Shown here: positions 46,461 through 56,437 of the stretch, in pieces
Numbering within the stretch: position 1 is the first letter of the stretch
How the letters are laid out: every line of letters starts with the position of its first letter
NCBI RefSeq assembly: GCF_030436115.1
Contig: NZ_CP129407.1
Span: forward strand, 714,502 to 778,501
From: Borrelia sp. P9F1
GTDB taxonomy: Bacteria; Spirochaetota; Spirochaetia; Borreliales; Borreliaceae
Direction: 5' to 3'
Length of the DNA: 64,000 nt
The notes under the pieces: generated by a model
What the model saw: only the letters and a program-made list of their open reading frames with translations
Databases searched by the model: none
What the model was told of the DNA's origin: nothing
Made by a program: the position numbers and the translations under genes

Positions 46461-47510
46461 TTGAATTTATTTAAGTCTTTTTTGATAGATATTGGCATTG
46501 ATCTTGGCACTTGTAATACCTTGGTCTACATCAAAGATTATGGTGTGGTGATGAGTGAGCCTTCGGTTGTAGCTATTGATGTTACTAAGGGGAACAGGGT
46601 TGTTGCTGTTGGGCGAAATGCGAAGAAGATGCTTTGGAAGACGCCAGAGAATATTAAGGCAGTGAGACCTCTTCGCGATGGTGTTATTGCTGACATTGAA
46701 AACACAGAAAAAATGATCAAGTATTTCATAAGTTATATTTTTTCGCGGAAGAAGTTGTTTTTCAAGCCTAGAATGGTGATAGGGGTGCCTACTTGCATTA
46801 CAGAGGTTGAAAGGAGAGCTGTTAAGGAAAGCGCTATGAATGCTGGTGCTCGCGAGGTTAAGGTCATTGAAGAGTCTTTGGCCGCTGCGATTGGGTCTGA
46901 TATTCCTATTTTTGAACCAACAGGTCATATGGTATGTGATATTGGGGGGGGGACAACGGAGATATCTGTTATTTCTCTTGGTGGTATGGTGGTAAGTAGA
47001 GCCATTAGAACTGGTGGGGATGAGTTTGACGAGAGTATAATAAAATATATGAGAAATGCTCATAATATTATTATTGGGCAGCAGACGGCAGAAAGGTTGA
47101 AGATTAAGATAGGTAATGTTTATCCGGATACGCATAATTTGAAGGTTGAGACAATAGACATTAAGGGAACTGATGCTGTTACGGGGCTTCCTAGGAAGCA
47201 AATTGTTGATTCTATGGAAGTGAGAGAATCTTTAAGGGAACCTATTGGTACTGTTGTTGACGAGGTTAAGAGGACTCTTGGAGCCACTCCTCCAGAGCTT
47301 GCGACAGATATTGTTGAACGTGGGATTATATTGACAGGGGGTGGAGCACTTCTTAAGGGGCTTAACAGGCTTTTATCAAAAGAAACAGGGGTGCCGGTTT
47401 ATGTTGCAGATAACCCTCTTCTTTCTGTAGCTGTTGGGGCTGGCTTATTTTATGATTATGCCAATAGGATAGATATTAGTAAGAATATATATAGTTTTAT
47501 CAATGAATAG
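46461..47510 (+). CDS. mreB: Rod-shape protein MreB
   Basis: 349 residues, actin-like ATPase that guides lateral wall synthesis. Phosphate-1 motif [14 protein letters not shown] (11-24), phosphate-2 [13 protein letters not shown] near 155-167, adenosine motif [12 protein letters not shown] near 290-301. TTG start with AGGGGG six bases upstream; 10 nt after the TPR gene. It begins the mreB-mreC-mreD-mrdA-rodA operon, the elongasome. Confidence 0.96.
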   Translation: MNLFKSFLIDIGIDLGTCNTLVYIKDYGVVMSEPSVVAIDVTKGNRVVAVGRNAKKMLWKTPENIKAVRPLRDGVIADIENTEKMIKYFISYIFSRKKLFFKPRMVIGVPTCITEVERRAVKESAMNAGAREVKVIEESLAAAIGSDIPIFEPTGHMVCDIGGGTTEISVISLGGMVVSRAIRTGGDEFDESIIKYMRNAHNIIIGQQTAERLKIKIGNVYPDTHNLKVETIDIKGTDAVTGLPRKQIVDSMEVRESLREPIGTVVDEVKRTLGATPPELATDIVERGIILTGGGALLKGLNRLLSKETGVPVYVADNPLLSVAVGAGLFYDYANRIDISKNIYSFINE

Positions 47511-47512
47511 AT

Positions 47513-48355
47513 ATGAAGTTTCTTGTTAAGTTCAAGAATTTTATTAAGGTACTGAGTGTATTAATAGTTTCTGTTCTTCTTATGGTATATGATTCGTGGG
47601 GCTATAGAAATAAGAAGGATGATTTTTTTGTTTTTACTCTGAACTCGTATATTCAGGATAGCATGCATGGGTTTTTTAGTTTTATTGCTGGTGTTTTTAA
47701 GGCAGTAAATGAGTATAAGAACTACGGTGAGAAAATAGATGAATATAGGAAGAGAATACAGCAGCTTGAGATAGTTACTCAAAATGTGCAGATGTTAAGA
47801 CAGGAGAATTCTAGGCTTAAGGAGCAGCTTGGGTTTTATTCATCGAATTCTAGTGAGTTTATTTCAGCCGAAATAATTTATCTGAATTATTCAAATATCT
47901 CTTCTTTAATGGCGATTAACAAGGGTTATAATGACGGTGTTCAAAAGGATATGGTGGCTGTTGCTTATCAAGATGGGTTTAGTGGTTTGGTTGGGAAGGT
48001 TGTTAAGGTTTATGCACATACCTCCAGGGTTTTACCCTTGACTAGCTATGAAAATTTTGTTTCTGCAAGAATTCAGAATAGTAAGTTTATTGGTCTTGTC
48101 GAAGGTAAGGGGTATGGGGAGTATCTTGAGATGAATTATGTTAGTAGATTGGCTGAAAATGATTTAAAGGTAGGTGATTCTGTAGTTACTGCGGGGTTTA
48201 GTGACGATCCTGGGGGAATTTATATAGGCAGGATTATTCATTTCAGTGTTCTTGAGTACAATTCGCTTTTAAGTATTAAAATAGAACCTATGGTAGTTCT
48301 AGATAAATTGGAGTACGTTTTTCTGATTAAAGGAGGAAGGAGGGTACAAGATTGA
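47513..48355 (+). CDS. mreC: Rod-shape protein MreC
   Basis: 280 residues. One N-terminal membrane helix (about 10-27), a coiled coil about 68-105 (YRKRIQQLEIVTQNVQML), then the periplasmic beta-domain with NKGYNDGVQKDMVAV near 142-156 and the conserved GDSVVTAGFSDDPGGIYIGRI near 220-240. It scaffolds PBP2 and MreD. The stop overlaps the TTG start of mreD (TTGA). Confidence 0.94.
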   Translation: MKFLVKFKNFIKVLSVLIVSVLLMVYDSWGYRNKKDDFFVFTLNSYIQDSMHGFFSFIAGVFKAVNEYKNYGEKIDEYRKRIQQLEIVTQNVQMLRQENSRLKEQLGFYSSNSSEFISAEIIYLNYSNISSLMAINKGYNDGVQKDMVAVAYQDGFSGLVGKVVKVYAHTSRVLPLTSYENFVSARIQNSKFIGLVEGKGYGEYLEMNYVSRLAENDLKVGDSVVTAGFSDDPGGIYIGRIIHFSVLEYNSLLSIKIEPMVVLDKLEYVFLIKGGRRVQD

Positions 48356-48834
48356 TATCTTTTTTCCTGTACTATATCATTAGCGTGTTCTTGGGTCAAG
48401 TCTTTCAGTATTATTTTGCGGTTAATTTTTCTTTCTCGATAGATGTATTTTTAATAATTTTAATTTTTAATTCTCTGAATTTTGTTTTTAATGTGGGGTT
48501 AATATCGAGCGTGTTACATGGATTTATTATGGATTATTTTACAGGATTGCCGCTTGGGTTTTTTGTCTTTAATTATGTTTTAGTATTTTATGTTCTTGGA
48601 AAGATTAAGATTTTAATTCCTAAAAGTATGTTTAGCATGGCTCTTTTTTTTGTTTTTGCGAAATTTATGATTTGGTTTGTCGCAATGACGTTATCAGATT
48701 TTGTGGATCTTAAAGGATTTAATTATGAAATATTTAATCTTAATCTTGTTGTAAATATAGTATTTATAAATTTTTTGTATCCGATTTTAGGTTATTTTAC
48801 TCGAAATTTTTATGCTTTCAGGGAGGAATATTAA
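48352..48834 (+). CDS. mreD: Rod-shape membrane protein MreD
   Basis: 160 residues, almost wholly hydrophobic, with about five membrane segments. Sequence is poorly conserved, as is usual for MreD; FIMDYFTGLPLGFFVFNYVL near 58-77 fits the family. Identity is strengthened by its place between mreC and the PBP2 gene. TTG start with AAAGGAGG upstream in the mreC end; the next ATG follows directly after its stop. Confidence 0.88.
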   Translation: MISFFLYYIISVFLGQVFQYYFAVNFSFSIDVFLIILIFNSLNFVFNVGLISSVLHGFIMDYFTGLPLGFFVFNYVLVFYVLGKIKILIPKSMFSMALFFVFAKFMIWFVAMTLSDFVDLKGFNYEIFNLNLVVNIVFINFLYPILGYFTRNFYAFREEY

Positions 48835-50634
48835 ATGAGGGTTATCTTGAAAGAAAGATATAGGTTTGGCATACTGTTTTTATCTTTGGTGTTTTTTATA
48901 TATCTTTTTACTTTATTTAAGATGCAAATTGGGAAGCACTTGTTTTACGATAGAGAAGCAATAGTACTTTTGTCCAGAGTTGAAAAAATCAACGCCTCAA
49001 GAGGTGAGATTTTGGATTCAAATTTAAATGTTATCGCAAATAACCTTACGGCATTTGTTTTAAAGATTGGCTTGGATCAATATTATGGAATGCCTCTGGA
49101 AGATAGAGAAGAGATGTTAAATTTTTTATCAAGGGCTTTAAAGTTGGATCAGGAATTTATTCTTGCTAAGATTGAGGCTCCTAGGGGATATCTTAAGGAT
49201 GTGGAGATAGTTGAACTTAGTCCAGAAATGTTGTTTAGGATATCTGAAAAAAGGAATTATTATCCTGCCATTTTATGGTCATATTCTTTTAAGCGGAATT
49301 ATTTGGTGGATGATTCTTATTCTCATCCTATTGGATATGTTGGTAGAATTAACCAAAGGGAACTTCGTTCATTTTATAATGTTGAAGGATATGATAGTAA
49401 TTCTACGATAGGAAAATCGGGTATTGAGCAGATTTACGATGGCTATATTAGGGGAAAGGAAGGTTTAATTAAGTACAGGGTAGATTCTAAGGAGAGGAAG
49501 ATAGATAGTGGTTCTATTATAGAGAATATGACTCCCGGGAATAATATCGTTTTAAACATTATGCAGGATATCCAAATGCTTGCCAAAAATACTTTAGGGG
49601 AGAGGTATGGGACTGTGGTGGTATTAAAGCCTTCAACAGGAGGTGTATTGGCTCTTCACAATTATCCTTATTATTCAATGAAAGATGTTTATAACAAGTA
49701 TTCTAGGGAAGATTATTCTTTTCTAAATAGAGCGGTTCAATCAGTATATCCTCCGGCCTCTATTTTTAAATTGGTCATGGCTACTGCTTTATTGGAAGAA
49801 AAAGTTTTAGATAAGGACAGAAAGATATATTGTCCGGGATATTTTAAGGTGGGTAATAGGACTTTTCATTGCTGGCAGCGTGGTGGACATGGTTATGTCA
49901 ATTTAGAAGAGGCTATAGCGCATTCATGTAATGTGTATTTTTATACATTGGGTCTTAAATATCTTGGAGCTGAGAAGATTTTTAAATATGCAAGAGAATA
50001 TGGATTTGGGGAGAAAACAGGTATTGATTTGCCAAATGAGGTATCAGGGCTCTTGCCAAGTCCAACATGGAAGGAAAAAATTTTTAAGCAGCCTTGGGTG
50101 GGTGGAGATACTGTAAATTTTTCAATAGGACAAGGATTTTTAAATGCCACTCCTATTCAAGTTGCTAATATGGTAGCCATGATTTCAAATGAAGGTGTTG
50201 TTTATAAGCCAAGAGTTGTTAATAAAATTTTGGATGGAAATACTAATGAGATTGTTCTTGCAAATTCTCCAGAGATCCTCAGAAAGACTAGTCTTATTAG
50301 TAAGAGTACTTTTGAGCTTTTAAAAAAATATATGAGAGGTGTTATAACTTATGGCACTGCAAAAAATTCAGTTCTTACTAAGGCAGTGGAGGTTGGAGGG
50401 AAGACGGGAACAGGTCAGACTGGTGTTACTGGTTTTGAGAATAGTTCTTTTGTAGGGCTTGCTCCCTATAATGGTGTCCCGGGGGAACAAGTTATTGTTT
50501 TTAGTCTGGTTGAAGGAAGGAGTAATGCTGATATGTGGCCTGCTAAAGCTGTGGATTTAATCATGCAAGGTATTTTCGCTAATCAGAGTTATGACGATAT
50601 CCTTAAAGGGTATAGGCCATGGTATATTAGGTAG
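48835..50634 (+). CDS. mrdA: Penicillin-binding protein 2
   Basis: 599 residues, class B transpeptidase for cell elongation. One membrane helix at about 11-28, a dimerisation/pedestal region, then the transpeptidase domain. Active-site motifs: S309-I-F-K312, S364-C-N366 and K523-T-G. RGEILDSNLNVIANN near 57-71 is the usual N-terminal box. It works with RodA (next gene, 6 nt on). Beta-lactams target this protein in other bacteria. ATG abuts the mreD stop. Confidence 0.95.
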   Translation: MRVILKERYRFGILFLSLVFFIYLFTLFKMQIGKHLFYDREAIVLLSRVEKINASRGEILDSNLNVIANNLTAFVLKIGLDQYYGMPLEDREEMLNFLSRALKLDQEFILAKIEAPRGYLKDVEIVELSPEMLFRISEKRNYYPAILWSYSFKRNYLVDDSYSHPIGYVGRINQRELRSFYNVEGYDSNSTIGKSGIEQIYDGYIRGKEGLIKYRVDSKERKIDSGSIIENMTPGNNIVLNIMQDIQMLAKNTLGERYGTVVVLKPSTGGVLALHNYPYYSMKDVYNKYSREDYSFLNRAVQSVYPPASIFKLVMATALLEEKVLDKDRKIYCPGYFKVGNRTFHCWQRGGHGYVNLEEAIAHSCNVYFYTLGLKYLGAEKIFKYAREYGFGEKTGIDLPNEVSGLLPSPTWKEKIFKQPWVGGDTVNFSIGQGFLNATPIQVANMVAMISNEGVVYKPRVVNKILDGNTNEIVLANSPEILRKTSLISKSTFELLKKYMRGVITYGTAKNSVLTKAVEVGGKTGTGQTGVTGFENSSFVGLAPYNGVPGEQVIVFSLVEGRSNADMWPAKAVDLIMQGIFANQSYDDILKGYRPWYIR

Positions 50635-50640
50635 GGTGAA

Positions 50641-51960
50641 GTGGCTGTTTTTAGGAAAGGTTATGATTTTTTGGCATTAATTAGTTTGGCGATTATATCT
50701 TTTGTTGGGATTTTTCTTATATATTCTAGTGATTATGCTTCTAATGGTTCTTTGGTTAAAATTGAGTATTTTAAGCAGTCTGTATGGGTTTTTATTGGTT
50801 TTTTTTTGATTTTTATAATGGGAAGGTATGATCTTAAGATCATACAGGGGGTGATTTATCCTTTATATTTTTTATTAGTAGTTTCTTTGATTTTTACTGC
50901 TCTTTTTGGCGTTACTGTTAATGGGGCAAGATCTTGGATCGGGATTTGGAAGTTGGGGGGGCAGCCTTCAGAATTTGGTAAAATTGTTAGCATATTGGTT
51001 CTCGCTAAATTCTACAGTAGTAGGAGAGATGATAGTAGCATTTTTGTTTTTATTTTTGCTTTTCTTTTAATTTTACCTGTTATTGCGCTTGTGTTTTTGC
51101 AGCCTGACTTTGGAACTGCTGTGGTTTATTTGAGTATATTTGTGTTTATTTCTTTTTTTGCTGGCGTGGATGTGCATTATATTTCGTATTTTACTTTGGT
51201 AGGATTTCTTTCATTTCTCTTTGTAGTGGTACCTGTTTGGTGTGAGTATAAGTCAGATATGGGTAATATAGTATATTTGATTTTTTCGAATAATTTTTAT
51301 TTTCGCATAGCTTCTTTGGTGTTGGTACTGGTATTTTTGTCTGCTGTTATAGGATTTTTTATTTCAAAGTACAATCTAAATATTAGGCTTACTTATTTTT
51401 ATATTATGTTTGTAAGTTCAATTTTACTAATTTCTGCCTTTGCGTCTAGCTTTCTCTCTAAGATGATGAAACCCTATCAAATTAAGAGATTTTTAGTCTT
51501 CCTAGATCCAAATATTGATCTTAAGGGGGCTGGCTGGAATTTAAATCAGGTAAAGATTGCAATTGGCTCTGGGGGTGCTTTGGGTAAGGGATTTTTAAAG
51601 GGACCCTATACACACGCAAATTATGTGCCATCTCAGAGTACAGATTTTATTTTTTCAATTCTTGCTGAGGAGTTTGGATTTTTGGGAGTTGGTTCAGTTT
51701 TAGTCTTGTTTTTCTTTATCTTTTTCAGGATTTTAATAATAATGAATAAGAGCAGAGATAAGTATATGTCTTTGGTTTTATCGGGTGTGTTGGGTCTTTT
51801 ATTTTTTCATACTTCTTTTAATGTTGGGATGTGTTTGGGTCTCTTGCCAATTACAGGAATACCTTTACCTTTCCTCTCTTATGGGGGTTCTTCGAGTATT
51901 ACCTTCTTTCTGGCTATGGCTCTTTATTTTAACATTGAGTCTATAGTGACAGTAGACTAA
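50641..51960 (+). CDS. rodA: RodA, SEDS peptidoglycan polymerase
   Basis: 439 residues with about ten to twelve membrane segments. SEDS-family sequences include NGARSWIGIWKLGGQPSEFGKI near 98-119 (contains the conserved RSWI and QPSE), QPDFGTAVVYL near 154-164, the GPYTHANYVPSQSTDFIFSILAEE region near 320-343 (conserved catalytic Asp in TDFIF) and GIPLPFLSYGGSS near 409-421. It polymerises glycan with PBP2. GTG start. Slightly longer than E. coli RodA (370), with an extra central loop. Last of the mre operon. Confidence 0.95.
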   Translation: MAVFRKGYDFLALISLAIISFVGIFLIYSSDYASNGSLVKIEYFKQSVWVFIGFFLIFIMGRYDLKIIQGVIYPLYFLLVVSLIFTALFGVTVNGARSWIGIWKLGGQPSEFGKIVSILVLAKFYSSRRDDSSIFVFIFAFLLILPVIALVFLQPDFGTAVVYLSIFVFISFFAGVDVHYISYFTLVGFLSFLFVVVPVWCEYKSDMGNIVYLIFSNNFYFRIASLVLVLVFLSAVIGFFISKYNLNIRLTYFYIMFVSSILLISAFASSFLSKMMKPYQIKRFLVFLDPNIDLKGAGWNLNQVKIAIGSGGALGKGFLKGPYTHANYVPSQSTDFIFSILAEEFGFLGVGSVLVLFFFIFFRILIIMNKSRDKYMSLVLSGVLGLLFFHTSFNVGMCLGLLPITGIPLPFLSYGGSSSITFFLAMALYFNIESIVTVD

Positions 51961-52055
51961 GTATTTTATTGGTGTCTGTTTTTTTAATAAGTTTTTTTGT
52001 ATATTTTATTTGGGGATTTTTGATATTGGAAGGATAGGGTTTAAAAGGTGTTTTT

Positions 52056-53807
52056 ATGGGTAAAGAGTTAGACAGAGATGGTATTTTGTATAAAAAAAGG
52101 CATTCAGTTGCTCATGTTATGGCAGAAGCGGTTCTTGCTTTATTTCCAAGTACTAAAATTGCAATAGGTCCCCCAATTAAAGATGGGTTTTATTATGATT
52201 TTGAGTTTGAAGCTCATATTACAGAGGATGTTCTTTTGTTAATAGAGAGCAAGATGCGAGATATTTTAAAGACGGGTAGTTCTTTTGTAAAGGAGGTAAT
52301 TACTAAGGAACACGCCTTAGATTTGTTTAAAGATCAGCCTTACAAGATCGATTTAATTAATAACCTTGGGTTTGAAGAAGAGATTTCGATATATAGGAGC
52401 CATAATTTTGTTGATCTTTGCAAGGGTCCTCATGTTGATGATATGCGTAAAATTGACCCAAAAGCATTTAAGTTAACCAGTATTGCCGGTGCTTATTGGC
52501 GTGGGAATGAAAAAAATAAAATGCTTACTCGCATCTATGGGACTTTGTGGAATAATGAAAGAGAGCTTAAAGCGTATCTTCACTTAAGGGAGGAGATAAA
52601 AAGAAGAGACCACAGGAAACTTGGACGAGAGCTTGACTTATTTTCTATTCATGAGGAGATAGGTCCAGGACTTATATTTTTTCACCCTAATGGCGCTAGG
52701 GTAAGAACTTTGATAGAAGATTTTTGGAGAGAAGAACATTTTAAAAACGGGTATGACATTCTTTTTACACCCCACGTGGGTAAATCTTGGCTTTGGGAAA
52801 CATCCGGACACCTAGATTTTTATAAGGATAGCATGTTTGAGAAAATCGAGATGGATAGGAGTAGTTATTATGTTAAGCCTATGAATTGTCCGTTTCATAT
52901 TGCGATTTATAATGAGGGGAAGCACTCTTATAAGGATTTACCTTTCAGATGGGCTGAGCTTGGTACAGTGTATCGTTATGAAAAAATAGGTGCTCTTCAC
53001 GGCTCTATGCGTGTTAGAGGATTTACTCAAGACGATGCTCATATCATATGTACTTATGAGCAAGTTAAGACAGAGGTTAAGGAAGTTTTAAGATTCGCAC
53101 TTTATATATGGGATAAATTTGGTTTTACAAACTTAAGAGCATATCTTTCTACAAAACCTGCAAAATCTGTAGGCAGTGTTGAAGATTGGGATATGTCTGT
53201 AAGGGTATTAGAGGAGGCTTTAATTGATTTTAATATTTCTTACGATGTTGATGAAGGCGGGGGAGCCTTTTATGGACCTAAGATTGACCTTAAAATAGTA
53301 GATTCTCTTGAAAGAGAATGGCAGATGAGTACAATTCAGTTTGATTTTAATTTACCAGAAAGATTTAAAATGACTTATACTACGGAAGAGGGTAAGGATA
53401 AGAGACCTTTTATGATTCATCGTGCTCTTCTCGGTTCTGTTGAGAGATTTTTTGGTATTTTCGTAGAACATTACGGGGGAGCATTTCCTGTATGGCTTGC
53501 ACCTCTTCAAGTTGTCATTATTCCTGTGAATAATATTGTAGAAGAATATGCACTAAGAGTTTTGTCCATATTTAGGGAAGGAGGCATTAGGATAAAGCTT
53601 GATAATGATTGTAATACAAGAATGAATGCTAAGATTAGAGAATATCAGGCTAAGAAAGTACCTTATATGTTTATAATAGGAGAGAGAGAGTTAAAGAAAG
53701 AGGAGATTTCTATTAGGACTAGAACTAATGAGCAGATTAATGGGCTTGGGCTTGCCGAGGCTTTTGAATTTGTAAAATTAAAAATAAAGCTTAAGGAGAT
53801 TTTGTAA
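52056..53807 (+). CDS. thrS: Threonyl-tRNA synthetase (no N-terminal TGS domain)
   Basis: 583 residues against about 640 in E. coli: it begins with the editing domain (RHSVAHVMAEA, HxxxH) and lacks the N-terminal TGS (N1) domain. The catalytic domain has MNCPFH and PFMIHRALLGSVERF with zinc ligands; the anticodon-binding domain starts near PVWLAPLQVVIIPV (about 485). No upstream ATG in frame could restore the missing part: the start at 52056 is followed at once by the editing-domain sequence, and the preceding 95 bp is AT-rich spacer. The shorter form is the usual one in Borrelia, as far as I recall. Confidence 0.95.
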   Translation: MGKELDRDGILYKKRHSVAHVMAEAVLALFPSTKIAIGPPIKDGFYYDFEFEAHITEDVLLLIESKMRDILKTGSSFVKEVITKEHALDLFKDQPYKIDLINNLGFEEEISIYRSHNFVDLCKGPHVDDMRKIDPKAFKLTSIAGAYWRGNEKNKMLTRIYGTLWNNERELKAYLHLREEIKRRDHRKLGRELDLFSIHEEIGPGLIFFHPNGARVRTLIEDFWREEHFKNGYDILFTPHVGKSWLWETSGHLDFYKDSMFEKIEMDRSSYYVKPMNCPFHIAIYNEGKHSYKDLPFRWAELGTVYRYEKIGALHGSMRVRGFTQDDAHIICTYEQVKTEVKEVLRFALYIWDKFGFTNLRAYLSTKPAKSVGSVEDWDMSVRVLEEALIDFNISYDVDEGGGAFYGPKIDLKIVDSLEREWQMSTIQFDFNLPERFKMTYTTEEGKDKRPFMIHRALLGSVERFFGIFVEHYGGAFPVWLAPLQVVIIPVNNIVEEYALRVLSIFREGGIRIKLDNDCNTRMNAKIREYQAKKVPYMFIIGERELKKEEISIRTRTNEQINGLGLAEAFEFVKLKIKLKEIL

Positions 53808-53808
53808 A

Positions 53809-54432
53809 TTGAGTCGTATGGGAATGATTAGTCCTAATAAGGTAACTTTTTTTCGGATTATATTGTCTTTCATCATATTACTTATATTTTTTCTTGAAGA
53901 TTTTTGGAATCCTTATTTGTTTTTAATTCTGATTTGGGTTCTAATTGTTTTAAATGAAATAACAGATGTTATCGATGGGCATATTGCTAGAAAGTATGGG
54001 TTGGTTAGCAATATGGGGAAAGTTTTAGATCCTTATGCAGATGTTCTGCAACACTTAACGTATTTCGTTTTCTTCTTTTATAAGGGTATTACTCCGTATT
54101 ATTTTTTTGTGGTATTTGTGTACCGTGAGATTTCCATTGGTTTTATTCGAAATTTAATCATCCAATTTAACATAGTTCAACAAGCTAAAATTTCGGGTAA
54201 ATTAAAATCATTATTTTACGCTGTTGCAACATTTGCCAGCCTTTTTCTTTATAGTCTAGATAAATTGAAAATTACTATGTTGATTGAGAAATATATAGGG
54301 GCTGTTTTAAATATAAATTTTAATTTCTCTTTTATTATTGGAATAATATATGCTATGTCTACATTTTTAGTCATTGTGTCTTTTATCGACTATTTGTTGG
54401 TTTTTTTGGAGCTTGAAAAATATGAAAATTAA
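53809..54432 (+). CDS. pgsA: CDP-alcohol phosphatidyltransferase (PgsA-like)
   Basis: 207 residues, about four to five membrane segments. The CDP-alcohol signature D-G-x2-A-R-x8-G-x3-D-x3-D is present: DGHIARKYG, then GKVLDPYAD (about 48-72). PgsA makes phosphatidylglycerol-phosphate; Borrelia also has a phosphatidylcholine synthase of this family, so the assignment rests on position and size. TTG at 53809 chosen because AAGGAG lies ten bases ahead (to the ATG at 53818 the gap would be 19). The 3' end overlaps the next gene by 11 nt. Confidence 0.88.
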   Translation: MSRMGMISPNKVTFFRIILSFIILLIFFLEDFWNPYLFLILIWVLIVLNEITDVIDGHIARKYGLVSNMGKVLDPYADVLQHLTYFVFFFYKGITPYYFFVVFVYREISIGFIRNLIIQFNIVQQAKISGKLKSLFYAVATFASLFLYSLDKLKITMLIEKYIGAVLNINFNFSFIIGIIYAMSTFLVIVSFIDYLLVFLELEKYEN

Positions 54433-55858
54433 AATTTTATTGGGCATATTGCTAATTATTTCTTATTCTCATGCTCAGGCGAAGCAGATATTGACAGAGA
54501 TGACTCCTTTAAGTATTTCAAGTAAAACCGGGAAGGGGAGTGTTTATTTAAGAGTTAGTAAGTCCTCCGATTATATCTTAACTTTTGATAGTTCCTTAAA
54601 GTCAGATTTTGTTTATATGGTTTATGATGTTGTAAAGAAGAAATACTTAACAGATAAGGTAAAAAAGAAGGATGTTAAAATTAAATTAGATAAAGATGTT
54701 CTTTATGCTGTGATTTACATTACATCTGAAAATTCAGATATTAATCTTGTACTTACAGACTTAGATTTATCGATAATAAGCGATAGCTCTTTAAGAGCCA
54801 AACCAAACCATATCAAAATGCAAGATAAAACTTTTCTATTAAGGGAATTGCCAGTCTTTGGGCTGGACTTGGAGATTGAAAAATATATTTTAAGAATATA
54901 TAAAAGCAATATTTACATTGCTTATCAGATGAAAACAGGTGATAAAATTAAGGTGTCTGCATTTATTGAAAATATTGGTTGGTTTGATGTGTCATCTGCT
55001 GTTAATGAAAATATTACTGGTGTTGCGTGTTTTGATTTTGCAATCAATTCTAGAGGAGAATTATATGTTGCCTTTACTACTAAGGGAACGGATAACTTTT
55101 CTAGAGAACTTATAGTTAAAAAATTTAATAGCAGAAAGTGGATTGATATTAGTCCTAAATTTAGAGACAATATCGGATCTTTGGTCAATATTAGTATTGA
55201 CAGAAGAGATAGCTTGTATTTAGCTTATTTGAGAGAGATTGGTAAAGAATATAAAATAAGTTTTGTTACAAATGAAGGATATGGGCGTATTTGGAGTGGT
55301 GTTGGTGGTGCTTATGTTTCTAAAGGAAATGCTAATGTTGATGTTTCAAACATTGGCATCATTTCTGAGCCTTTCTTGGGGATTTTTTATAATTATCAAA
55401 TAGATGGGTATATGAAGTCTGAGTTTGTTATTAATAAGGGAAAAACTTGGACGAATACAAATACTCAGACTGCTATTAAGGCAAATTCTATAAGAATTCT
55501 TTCCAATGCTAAGTCTAACCAAGTTGTTGTAAGTTATGTAACAAAGGGTAGGCCTATTGTTAGTATTTCTACTTTGGAATGTGATAAATGGTACAATATA
55601 AGTCCAAATATTGATTCTGAAGGCGACATAAGAAGTGATATCATAGAGTATCGAAACAATTTGTTCTTAGTTTATGAAGATAGTAATAATATTAGGCTTA
55701 TCTATTTTGATAATAATAATTGGTATTTTGTGAATGAAGCTGAGGTATTGCAGCAATTTGCTCTTAGACCTCAAATTGAACAGTACGGAAGAGAAGGATT
55801 TATAATGGCGTATTTGAGTTCTGATTCTAAGACCCTACATTTCAAGTTGATTACTTAG
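54422..55858 (+). CDS. Secreted protein with beta-propeller-like repeats, unknown
   Basis: 478 residues from ATG 54422, with GGAG ten bases upstream. It has a signal peptide (MKIKILLGILLIISYSHAQA). The frame is open further upstream but that part is the shadow of pgsA. The mature protein has repeated units with a W-x-D/N-I/V-S pattern (GWFDVSSAV, KWIDISPKF, KWYNISPN, NWYFVNEA) alternating with LYVAF-, LYLAYL- and LFLVYE-like strands, as in beta-propellers or sialidase/BNR folds. No catalytic set is seen. A periplasmic or surface role is likely. Its 3' end overlaps the convergent CYTH gene by 24 bp. By position, BB0722. Confidence 0.82.
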   Translation: MKIKILLGILLIISYSHAQAKQILTEMTPLSISSKTGKGSVYLRVSKSSDYILTFDSSLKSDFVYMVYDVVKKKYLTDKVKKKDVKIKLDKDVLYAVIYITSENSDINLVLTDLDLSIISDSSLRAKPNHIKMQDKTFLLRELPVFGLDLEIEKYILRIYKSNIYIAYQMKTGDKIKVSAFIENIGWFDVSSAVNENITGVACFDFAINSRGELYVAFTTKGTDNFSRELIVKKFNSRKWIDISPKFRDNIGSLVNISIDRRDSLYLAYLREIGKEYKISFVTNEGYGRIWSGVGGAYVSKGNANVDVSNIGIISEPFLGIFYNYQIDGYMKSEFVINKGKTWTNTNTQTAIKANSIRILSNAKSNQVVVSYVTKGRPIVSISTLECDKWYNISPNIDSEGDIRSDIIEYRNNLFLVYEDSNNIRLIYFDNNNWYFVNEAEVLQQFALRPQIEQYGREGFIMAYLSSDSKTLHFKLIT

Positions 55859-56356
55859 TAGTTCAAAATACGACTTTTTTTCAATATTGTTTTTTAACTG
55901 AAAATCCTCCATGATTTCGTAGATTTCCGTTTTAGCTAGTGGCAGTTCACTTTTATCCCTAATGATTTTTTCTACTTCTAGAAAGAATCCAAGATTTTCA
56001 ACCTCATTTATTTCTATGTTTAAGTTTTCCTTTTTATAGATCAAACTCTTTTTGTTTTTTTTATATAAAAGTTTGAATCTCATTTCTTTTAGAAGTAGTA
56101 TGAAAGCACTTGCATTATCTACTCCAAATTCAATTTCTTTGTTGATTTCTATATCATTATCTAATCGTTTGTTCTTAAATGTTACAATATCGGTTGAAGA
56201 ATTAGACTTCCTTATTCTAATTGTTTGTTTTGTGTTACAGTAATACACATCTCGTTTAAATTCTTCTTTGATAAATTTGAATTTTTGCTTGGCTAATTTT
56301 AAGATTCTCTTAATTTCCCTTTTTGGGATAAAGGCTTTGGATTCTATTTCTAACAT
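55835..56356 (-). CDS. cyaB: CYTH-domain protein (CyaB / class IV adenylate cyclase-like)
   Basis: 173 residues. The N-terminal EIESK (residues 3-7) is the CYTH signature ExExK; further basic and acidic strands (TIRIRKSN, TFKNKRL, IEINKEIEFG, LNIEINEVENLGFFLEVEK) line the phosphate-binding tunnel. The family includes class IV adenylate cyclases, thiamine triphosphatases and inorganic triphosphatases. In B. burgdorferi the protein (BB0723) has been studied as CyaB. ATG at 56356 on the complement. The gene is divergent from ktrB. Confidence 0.92.
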   Translation of the reverse strand: MLEIESKAFIPKREIKRILKLAKQKFKFIKEEFKRDVYYCNTKQTIRIRKSNSSTDIVTFKNKRLDNDIEINKEIEFGVDNASAFILLLKEMRFKLLYKKNKKSLIYKKENLNIEINEVENLGFFLEVEKIIRDKSELPLAKTEIYEIMEDFQLKNNIEKKSYFELLSNQLEM

Positions 56357-56437
56357 GTATTAAAAATAATAAAATTGTGATAGTATTTCAATGTTTGCGG
56401 TGAAATACAAGTATCGTTTTTGTGTCTTTGTTGTTTT

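Noticed and set aside
46467-47201. 244-residue - strand frame opposite mreB
   Set aside because: Shadow of mreB; His/Asn/Arg-rich composition, no ribosome-binding site, no recognisable domain.
54374-54421. Upstream in-frame TTG as the start of the propeller-like gene
   Set aside because: The extra residues are pgsA read out of frame and would bury the clear signal peptide that begins at 54422.
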